From: Limnoraphis robusta CS-951
Lineage (GTDB): Bacteria > Cyanobacteriota > Cyanobacteriia > Cyanobacteriales > Microcoleaceae
DNA length: 12,554 nt
NCBI RefSeq assembly: GCF_000972705.2
Contig: NZ_LATL02000027.1
Coordinates: 1 to 12,554 of the forward strand
Direction of reading: 5' to 3'
Below are positions 7,408-12,554 of this stretch, in pieces. Numbering within the stretch: position 1 is the first letter of the stretch; every line of letters starts with the position of its first letter. The notes under the pieces are model-generated. The model was not told the origin of the DNA, ran no database searches, and saw only the letters and a list, made by a program, of their open reading frames with translations. The position numbers and the translations under genes were made by a program.

Positions 7408-7905
7408 TCAGAGTCGATCTACTGCAACAGATTGTGACTCTAAAATGCCTTTCTGATTGTTGATTCGATAATAAATGAAAGCTTTGACTCTATCTTGACC
7501 AATATATCCCGTTTTATTGGTTAAATGGAAAACCATATCAGAGTTTTCCAAAGGTTTTAAATCGATTGTTTTAGGCTCATTATTTATACAATAAACTACA
7601 GGATTTAAAACACCTTTTATTTCAATTTTATCAAGAACTATTATCTGGGTTTTCTCTTGAGGATTTTCTAGGCGAATCAATAGAGAAGCAAATCCAATAT
7701 CTCGATTGGGATCAGGAGTTGCTCCAGAGGGAAGTCTCCTTTCTTCACGGACTGAGAGAGAAATAATTTTCATTTGTACACTTGTAGAAGCAAGAGATGG
7801 TTGAAATAATAAATTCAAGACTTGTGTATTGTCATGAATTTGAGAACTCAAAAACTGCATAAAAAAGATCAATGATAGAGCAATTAGACTGATTTTAATG
7901 AGCAT
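7408..7905 (-). CDS. Small exported or membrane-anchored protein of unknown function
   Basis: I do not recognise this 165-residue protein. Residues 1-20 (MLIKISLIALSLIFFMQFLS) are a lysine followed by a long hydrophobic run, which reads as a Sec signal or a single membrane anchor. The rest is polar and beta-rich in pattern: alternating hydrophobics at about 45-52, 72-80, 87-100 and 140-148. It has a PSGATPDPNRD turn at 59-69, one cysteine (C106) and no catalytic motif. An extracellular or lumenal beta-sandwich is plausible but only inferred. The start is ATG at 7903-7905 and the stop is TGA. It lies downstream of, and on the same strand as, the calpain-like gene, but a strong terminator at 8033-8073 stands between them, so it is probably transcribed on its own. 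Confidence 0.6.
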   Translation of the reverse strand: MLIKISLIALSLIFFMQFLSSQIHDNTQVLNLLFQPSLASTSVQMKIISLSVREERRLPSGATPDPNRDIGFASLLIRLENPQEKTQIIVLDKIEIKGVLNPVVYCINNEPKTIDLKPLENSDMVFHLTNKTGYIGQDRVKAFIYYRINNQKGILESQSVAVDRL

Positions 7906-7976
7906 ATATAGCAGCCGCCAAGACGGTTAAGACGTTCTGATTTCCTAAAACCCTTGATTCTATACCCTTCTTCCCC

Positions 7977-8014
7977 TAGCCCCTTGGTATAAACAGAATT
8001 TGAGTCAGGGGCTA
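7977..8014. other. Perfect 8-bp inverted repeat in spacer
   Basis: TAGCCCCT (7977-7984) and AGGGGCTA (8007-8014) are exact reverse complements around a 22-base loop. It lies upstream of the minus-strand 165-codon gene and just past the terminator of the calpain-like gene. It could be a leader hairpin or a protein-binding site; there is no further evidence. Confidence 0.4.
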
Positions 8015-8032
8015 TAAATTTAAAAATCATCT

Positions 8033-8073
8033 AAAAAAAGAGGATCTGGAAATATATGTTCCAGACTCTCTTT
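8033..8073 (-). terminator. Rho-independent terminator of the calpain-like gene
   Basis: Arms 8037-8051 (AAAGAGGATCTGGAA) and 8059-8073 (TTCCAGACTCTCTTT) pair almost completely around a 7-base loop. On the minus strand the stem is followed by a run of seven T (8033-8039 on the plus strand, partly within the arm). It starts 37 bases past the stop codon of the minus-strand gene ending at 8110, the expected spot. Confidence 0.8.
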
Positions 8074-8109
8074 CTGGGAGTATTCTATTCAACTTTTACT
8101 CATCTTTAA

Positions 8110-10887
8110 CTAAATTTTCTGGCCGGAAAGTTCAGGTTGTAAAGTGGTGCTACTTCCATATTCTGCTAGTCCACTGTTGGTCGTATAAGCCCAGGCAGTA
8201 AAACTTTGTGAAAGCTGAGATGCAGTTAGCTGTAATTGTCCTGGCTTGAATGTTCCATACAAGTGGCCCCCATTCACTCCCCAAGGGTTGTATAGAGTGA
8301 ACTGCTGAGTTGATGAATTATAACCCACTAGGGTATATTCATGATTAGGAACAACATTTGATGCAACACCTGAATCTTTTGAAGCTACAGTAATCATGCT
8401 ACCTGCGTTGAAAGCATTAATGATGGCATTGGTATTAACGATTCCACTAGGATCGTATACACTGCTAGTGATACGTCCTGTGATGTGAGGTATAGCATAG
8501 TAACCCGAACCATAGTCAATACCACTATAACTATTTGTGCCATCTTGCTGAATCCAACCAGACTGATTCACTTGAGCATAGGCTTTTTCCGCTAAGGCAA
8601 CCCACAGTTCACCATTAGGTGTTTGAGCATAAGTCGGTGATCCTGATGAAGTCGGCAAATATCGATCCACAGTCACATAGTCTGTTACTCCACCGTTGTA
8701 GAAGCGAACAGTATAGGTGTTATCTCCATTGTCAATGAACATATTTTGAATTGTACTCGGAGAGCGAAATGCTGTCGCAGCTAAACTGGCTAGGTAGTAA
8801 CAATCGTTAGCCGCACCTTGATCAATATCTTGGTAAGTTGCCCCGTTGACAAATAGAGAACCCGTGGCATATTGATAGGTATAAGGGGTACTCGGACGGT
8901 CAAGACCTAAAAACCACTTATTAATTAAGTTGTCCATCTGAGTTCCACTACTACCAGCAAACAAATTTCCCAGGGAACTACCTTGATAACGTTGGTTAGC
9001 GGGATCACTATTCACAATTTTATTCGAGAGAACACGAACAGAGTCTGGCATATTAAAACGACTGGCGTTATTGACTAAAGTTCGTAAGCTGGTCAATTCA
9101 TTTGCATCAATCACACTGCCATCTTTAGCATCTCGCAAAATAGCGATCATGTCGTTACGATCTAGAACATTGTCAGAAGCCCGAGAACGAGCAATTGACT
9201 GTAAACCAGGGTCTTGAATGTTTTGGGCAAACCAGTCACTGCTGCCAGAGCTGGTAGAAAGACTGTAAGCTCCTGTGATCCCAGAAGAAAAACTGGTGAC
9301 TCGAACTAAATAAGTTACACCCGACTGTGGTGTAAACGTTAACTCAGAATTGTTTGTCCCGTTAGCATCGTCGTTGTAAGTAACAACTGCACCAGTAGAT
9401 TCATTGATGATTTGTACATAAGCGTCAAAAGCACTGGAGTTGAGGTTAACTTTCACCGGTTGACCAACAGTAACTCCCGTCAAGCGATAATCATCTTTGT
9501 AGGAACCAGTGCGAGTTGAGTTACTGGGGTCTGTGGTGCTTAAACTACCTGATAATGTTTGATTCACACCCATGTTAATGGCTGCGGCATCATTATCGGT
9601 AATTGTAACTGTGGCACTTGAGGTACTTCCCAAAGTGTAAGCACTGCTACTCGATAAACTCACAACTGATGTTTCTGAACCTTCAACGGTACTATCATCA
9701 ATTACATTAACGGGTAGAGTTGCTGTGGTTGAACCCGCAGGAATCGTTAGACTGCCTGTAAGGTTACTATAATCTGTTCCTTTTGTCGCTGTTCCTGCAA
9801 CAGTATAGTTAACAGTTAAAGCGTTAGCGGTGCTACCTGTACGGGTAATTGTAAATTGACCAGGGTTAGCGGTTTGTCCTGATATAGTTTCGGCAGCGCT
9901 GCTATCTGAGGCCGTAATTGTAACATTAGTGGGTGGAGTGGAAGTGGTAGAAAGACTGTAAGCTCCTGTGATCCCAGAAGAAAAACTGGTGACTCGAACT
10001 AAATAAGTTACACCCGACTGTGGTGTAAACGTTAACTCAGAATTGTTTGTCCCGTTAGCATCGTCGTTGTAAGTAACAACTGCACCTGTAGATTCATTGA
10101 TAATTTGTACATAAGCGTCAAAAGCACTGGAGTTGAGGTTAACTTTCACCGGTTGACCAACAGTAACTCCCGTCAAGCGATAATCATCTTTGTAGGAACC
10201 AGTGCGAGTTGAGTTACTGGGGTCTGTGGTGCTTAAACTACCTGATAGGGTTTGATTTACACCCATGTTAAAGGTAGTGGTAGGAACAGATAGAGATAAG
10301 TTGTAATTTGTGTTAGCACTGCCATAGGGATAAACCTGAACATAGTAAGTGCCAGGACTTAAGCTTTGAGTGATAGATTCAGCCGTTGAACTACCATTAC
10401 TTGAAGAGCTAATAATACTACCACTGCTATTGAGTAATTGCACATCTGCATCTGCACTTAATCCATTGAGAATCAGGCTAAGATTGCTGGTACTCCCAAC
10501 ATAAAAACGATAGTGATCATTGGTATCTGTACTACCAACCCAACCACTGAATGAGCGTGTACCATCCAGCGTTCCAATATCAAATGCAGTGCTTAAAGTA
10601 TTATCCTGTTCAATAACAAGAGTTTGACCGTCTATAACAACGGTAGCGGTATCATCTTCTGCCTGAATTGCTGCCAGTTCAGTAGGGGTTAAGGTTTTGC
10701 CTTGAACAACTGCTGCAAAGTGTTCTCCCTCATCTCCAGGAGTATCTGAACTATTAAGAAGAGAATCAATAAAATGACCATATTCTTCTAAGCCAACATC
10801 AGCAATAACATCGGGGTTTTTAGTATTGGCTTCTAGGAATTCTTGAGCGAAATAAATTTTGGCATTTTTCTGATCAAAAGCCCCATT
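8110..10887 (-). CDS. C2 (calpain-like) cysteine peptidase with PPC and Calx-beta domains (main part)
   Basis: The C-terminal ~380 residues form a calpain-type papain-fold peptidase. Counting from the GTG at 10443, the catalytic Cys is C548 in DQGAANDCYYLASLA, the His is H701 in PNHEYTLVGY and the Asn is N719 in LYNPWG. Before it, in order, come a module with LEEYGHFIDS, three PPC (pre-peptidase C-terminal) beta domains with a Calx-beta domain between the second and third, and an EF-hand-like helical linker (LDRNDMIAILRDAKDGS). Such proteins are probably secreted and calcium-dependent, but the substrate is unknown. The frame is open from 10887, yet the first usable start codon is the GTG at 10443. 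The 148 codons before it are clearly homologous family sequence, so they belong to the protein. They are cut from the 131-codon upstream frame by TGA TGA at 10888-10893. I read this as one gene, 8110-11286, interrupted in frame. Confidence 0.88.
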   Translation of the reverse strand, partial: NGAFDQKNAKIYFAQEFLEANTKNPDVIADVGLEEYGHFIDSLLNSSDTPGDEGEHFAAVVQGKTLTPTELAAIQAEDDTATVVIDGQTLVIEQDNTLSTAFDIGTLDGTRSFSGWVGSTDTNDHYRFYVGSTSNLSLILNGLSADADVQLLNSSGSIISSSSNGSSTAESITQSLSPGTYYVQVYPYGSANTNYNLSLSVPTTTFNMGVNQTLSGSLSTTDPSNSTRTGSYKDDYRLTGVTVGQPVKVNLNSSAFDAYVQIINESTGAVVTYNDDANGTNNSELTFTPQSGVTYLVRVTSFSSGITGAYSLSTTSTPPTNVTITASDSSAAETISGQTANPGQFTITRTGSTANALTVNYTVAGTATKGTDYSNLTGSLTIPAGSTTATLPVNVIDDSTVEGSETSVVSLSSSSAYTLGSTSSATVTITDNDAAAINMGVNQTLSGSLSTTDPSNSTRTGSYKDDYRLTGVTVGQPVKVNLNSSAFDAYVQIINESTGAVVTYNDDANGTNNSELTFTPQSGVTYLVRVTSFSSGITGAYSLSTSSGSSDWFAQNIQDPGLQSIARSRASDNVLDRNDMIAILRDAKDGSVIDANELTSLRTLVNNASRFNMPDSVRVLSNKIVNSDPANQRYQGSSLGNLFAGSSGTQMDNLINKWFLGLDRPSTPYTYQYATGSLFVNGATYQDIDQGAANDCYYLASLAATAFRSPSTIQNMFIDNGDNTYTVRFYNGGVTDYVTVDRYLPTSSGSPTYAQTPNGELWVALAEKAYAQVNQSGWIQQDGTNSYSGIDYGSGYYAIPHITGRITSSVYDPSGIVNTNAIINAFNAGSMITVASKDSGVASNVVPNHEYTLVGYNSSTQQFTLYNPWGVNGGHLYGTFKPGQLQLTASQLSQSFTAWAYTTNSGLAEYGSSTTLQPELSGQKI
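9252..10271 (-). repeat. Two near-identical 327-bp PPC-domain repeats flanking a Calx-beta segment
   Basis: The copies are 9252-9578 and 9945-10271, exactly 693 bases (231 codons) apart. I count five differences in 327 bases: one in a Gly-preceding Thr codon, one Ile codon, one Thr codon, one Leu codon and one Val codon. All are silent, so the encoded 109-residue PPC segments are identical. Between them lies the Calx-beta segment (about 9585-9935). Confidence 0.95.
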
Positions 10888-10890
10888 TCA

Positions 10891-11286
10891 TCAGGCAATT
10901 TCTGGCTGAGATACGATTTCATTCTCAGGAAATTCAATCAACTCGCCCGTTAACCAATCTTGCTTTAAACTTTGGAGTTTTTCTGGATCTAAATTTTTCC
11001 CAAAAGCTTGCTCTATCTTGTCTACAAACTCAGGATCAGCAGCAAATATTTGCAGGATTTGCTTCATTTTTGAGAACCCTACATCTCTGGCTTGATCCAG
11101 GGAAGAAGCTGATACAAAATCAACGGTGGGAACTGTTGGCTCGACTGTCGCTGTTAGTAATGGGTTGGCTACTGGTGAAGAGATACAGCCGACAATCAGT
11201 TCCGAGTTAGTTTGTAACTCTGGAATCCTGGAATAGTTAGATGAAAGTAAGTTGCTGCTATCATCTTCCCCTGAAATTAAAAACAT
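10891..11286 (-). CDS. N-terminal piece of the calpain-like protein (131 codons)
   Basis: The product begins MFLISGEDDSSNLLSS and ends ...WLTGELIEFPENEIVSQPEIA before TGA TGA. No enzyme motif is visible. It has an acidic/Ser-rich start, a Pro/Thr/Val-rich stretch (about 45-60) and a helical C-terminal half with QAFGKNLDPEKLQSLKQDW. In cyanobacterial exoproteins as I remember them, a WLTGD..FPE.EI.. segment runs directly into NGAF....IYLSQEFL...LLEEIGH. Here the second half of that text, NGAFDQKNAKIYFAQEFL, follows immediately after the two stops in the same frame. AAGAGG lies about 7 bases before the ATG at 11284-11286, a good ribosome-binding site. No classical signal peptide is present. I infer it is the true N-terminus of the peptidase gene; a separate short protein is the alternative. 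Confidence 0.7.
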   Translation of the reverse strand: MFLISGEDDSSNLLSSNYSRIPELQTNSELIVGCISSPVANPLLTATVEPTVPTVDFVSASSLDQARDVGFSKMKQILQIFAADPEFVDKIEQAFGKNLDPEKLQSLKQDWLTGELIEFPENEIVSQPEIA

Positions 11287-11700
11287 AAAACAGCCTCTTA
11301 ACCTTGACTGGTTCTAAATTGTTATACTCAATGCCAATGTAATTTTTTCATAGTTGGTATTATTTACACTAGCCTTGAATACGATATTAAATCAACTTCC
11401 GCCTAAAAAGCCACAGTAAAAACACTGCTTTTTGAGAGATTTAAAAAGTATCAAAAATTGGCTTGTTCTCCGTAGAATTACTGAACCGATGGAGCAATCC
11501 ATGATAGGCTATGAATTACACGCAACTGTTAAATAAATAATCCTCAACACAAATCAAAAAAAACTGAGATAATTAACATAAATAATCGGCGCTCGCCCAC
11601 AACCCAAAACCCCTCAATCTGCAATCGCCTTCTCCCCCTCAACAATGTTGAGAAAATACATTGAAGGACAGGACGTGCCGTTGCATTAATCAAAGTTTAG

Positions 11701-11829
11701 ACTGCCATTTCTGAGGGGCTGTCTGCGGGGGTCTCCCGCGCAGTTTATAAGCCCCGTCGTCACGGCAAATCTCGCGATTATGCCGGACGGATCAAAAGCA
11801 GGTTGGCTGAATTTGAAAATCCAGGTTAA
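11701..11829 (+). pseudogene. Short coding remnant of unknown origin
   Basis: This frame has no start codon and follows a TAG. It ends with a TAA and encodes 42 residues that look protein-like: a small-residue helix (TAISEGLSAGVSRAVY), a basic patch (KPRRHGKSRDYAGR) and an amphipathic tail (IKSRLAEFENPG). Upstream of the TAG the same frame stays plausible for 11 codons (RTGRAVALIKV) to a TGA. I cannot name the family. It may be the C-terminal scrap of a decayed gene, or chance coding over a structured element. Confidence 0.35.
11714..11755. other. GC-rich nested hairpin
   Basis: An outer stem of GGGGCT (11714-11719) with AGCCCC (11750-11755) encloses an inner stem from 11723 to 11743. The inner stem is CTGCG then GGG, pairing with CCC and CGCAG around TCT with one G/G mismatch. 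The GC content stands out sharply from the surrounding AT-rich spacer. It could be an insertion-sequence end, a structured RNA or a dispersed cyanobacterial repeat. Confidence 0.55.
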
Positions 11830-11971
11830 AGTGTATTATTCAATACCAGGGTCAAGTCTCAAATCTGATGATTTTCTGTAATGCTCAAAAACTATCTTAA
11901 CGGGGGGACTGGGGGGCTATAGCACTGCCTCCATAATCTTTGATTTGGGGGTAGGTACATGGACACCCCAG

Positions 11972-12007
11972 GTAAAAAGCGAGGCATTCGACCTGTCCGC
12001 TTTTTAC
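11972..12007. other. Perfect 10-bp hairpin upstream of second tnpB
   Basis: GTAAAAAGCG (11972-11981) and CGCTTTTTAC (11998-12007) are exact reverse complements, with an inner AGG/CCT pair in the 16-base loop. An alternative pairing, GGACA (11961-11965) with TGTCC (11994-11998), overlaps it. It ends 48 bases before the tnpB start. It could be the subterminal left-end hairpin of the IS element or a terminator that insulates tnpB. Confidence 0.5.
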
Positions 12008-12055
12008 AATCTCCGTATCAATTGTTAAACTTAATGACATAGAGTCAAAACAGCC

Positions 12056-12554
12056 ATGTTGGTATTTGAGGCAAAATTACGAGGAACAAACGAGCAGTAC
12101 GTCATCTTGGACGAGATGATTCGTACCGCCCTTTTTGTTCGCAATAGTTGCCTGAGGTACTGGATGGAGAACAAAGGGGTCAATAGATATGACCTCAATA
12201 AATACTGCAAAATACTCAGAGAACAATTTGAATGGTGCAAAAAACTTTCAGCGCAAGCCGGTCAAGCCAGTGCAGAAAGGGCTTGGAGTGCTATCGCCAG
12301 GTTCTTTGATAATTGCAAGAAAAAGGTTCCGGGCAAGAAAGGTTTTCCTAAGTTTAAGAAGCATCAAACTCATGGCTCAGTCGAGTACAAAGTTGATGGA
12401 TGGGTGTTATCGGATGACCGATTAACCATTACATTTAGGGATGGTTTCAAAGCTGGAACTTTTAGAATGTGGGGAACTCGCGATTTACATTTTTACCAGA
12501 AAAAGCAGATTAAACGAGTGAGTGTTGTGCGTCGAGCCGATGGATATTATGTTC
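12056..12554 (+). CDS. tnpB: IS200/IS605-family TnpB, N-terminal part (runs off the window)
   Basis: A reading frame opens at ATG 12056 and continues to the window edge: 166 visible residues with no stop. It shows the OrfB N-terminal helical domain: MLVFEAKLRGT, then IRTALFVRNSCLRYWM (residues 22-37), ASAERAWSAIARFFDNCKKK (71-90) and PGKKGFPKFKK (92-102). The start of the beta region (QIKRVSVVRRADGYY) follows. The RuvC acidic residues and zinc ribbon would lie beyond the window, so activity cannot be judged. An in-frame TGA at 12035 rules out a much longer N-terminus. It is clearly a different TnpB lineage from the one at 20-1225: the N-termini share only the general pattern. No TnpA is present in the 770 bases upstream, so it may be an IS1341-like (TnpB-only) element. 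Confidence 0.9.
   Translation, partial: MLVFEAKLRGTNEQYVILDEMIRTALFVRNSCLRYWMENKGVNRYDLNKYCKILREQFEWCKKLSAQAGQASAERAWSAIARFFDNCKKKVPGKKGFPKFKKHQTHGSVEYKVDGWVLSDDRLTITFRDGFKAGTFRMWGTRDLHFYQKKQIKRVSVVRRADGYYV

Larger units (their letters stand above)
11287..12055. other. AT-rich spacer with gene debris and hairpins
   Basis: No intact gene is seen in about 770 bases. The part next to the calpain-like gene should hold its promoter: TATAAC on the minus strand (GTTATA, 11321-11326) is a possible -10 box, without a good -35. A CTCAACA/TGTTGAG palindrome lies at 11637-11651. Then come a GC-rich nested hairpin (11714-11755), a 42-codon protein remnant (11701-11829) and a perfect 10-bp hairpin (11972-12007) upstream of the second TnpB gene. 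Confidence 0.6.

Noticed and set aside
9252..10271. Long direct repeats considered as flanks of a composite mobile element
   Set aside because: They are in-frame PPC domains of one protein and the sequence between them encodes a Calx-beta domain, not a transposase.
11287..12055. Possible tRNA or known riboswitch in the long spacer
   Set aside because: No cloverleaf, anticodon arm or CCA-type end, and no riboswitch core that I recognise; only simple hairpins.
12031..12425. Minus frame 12031-12240 and plus frame 12189-12425 at the right end
   Set aside because: Both overlap the open-ended TnpB frame starting at 12056, which has clear family motifs.

Overview
The window reads as part of a filamentous cyanobacterial chromosome, probably an Oscillatoriales-type genome. 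Four things point there: the HIP1 octamer GCGATCGC recurs in genes and spacers; there is a FraC/FraD-like filament-integrity gene pair; a cyanobacterial calpain-family exoprotein with PPC and Calx-beta modules is present; and two IS200/IS605-type TnpB genes flank the window. All identifications are by eye from motifs and remembered family sequences; no search was run.

Layout. 1-1266: a complete TnpB gene with its structured right end, which would encode the guide (omega) RNA. 1708-3682: a compact plus-strand group of a FraC-like membrane protein, a FraD-like five-span membrane protein with a short C-terminus, and the nickel-pincer-cofactor sulfur transferase LarE. 3996-7066: a large Ski2/Mtr4-type DEAD/DEAH (DECH) RNA helicase with a DSHCT C-terminus. 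One missing base near 4271 splits it, and it carries an extra degenerate copy of the first half of RecA domain 2. 7067-7407: a convergent spacer with HIP1 palindromes and a possible bidirectional terminator. 7408-7905 (minus): a small exported protein of unknown function. 8110-11286 (minus): a multidomain C2 (calpain-like) cysteine peptidase whose frame is broken by two adjacent TGA codons. The N-terminal 131-codon piece and the 925-codon remainder lie in the same frame and read as one ancestral protein. 11287-12055: an AT-rich spacer with a GC-rich nested hairpin, a short coding remnant and a perfect 10-bp hairpin. 12056-end: the N-terminal part of a second, different TnpB, cut by the window edge.

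How the pieces relate. FraC and FraD act together at the septa of filaments. LarE follows 38 bases later and may share their transcript, though its function is unrelated. The helicase and the peptidase are independent loci. The window shows gene decay and mobile-element traffic: a frameshifted helicase, a double-stop peptidase, a small unrecognised coding remnant and two TnpB loci without a visible TnpA. I found no convincing new defence or biosynthetic system. The oddest items are the partial RecA2 duplication in the helicase, the TGA-TGA junction in the peptidase, and two 327-bp PPC repeats in the same gene that differ at only five positions, all silent.
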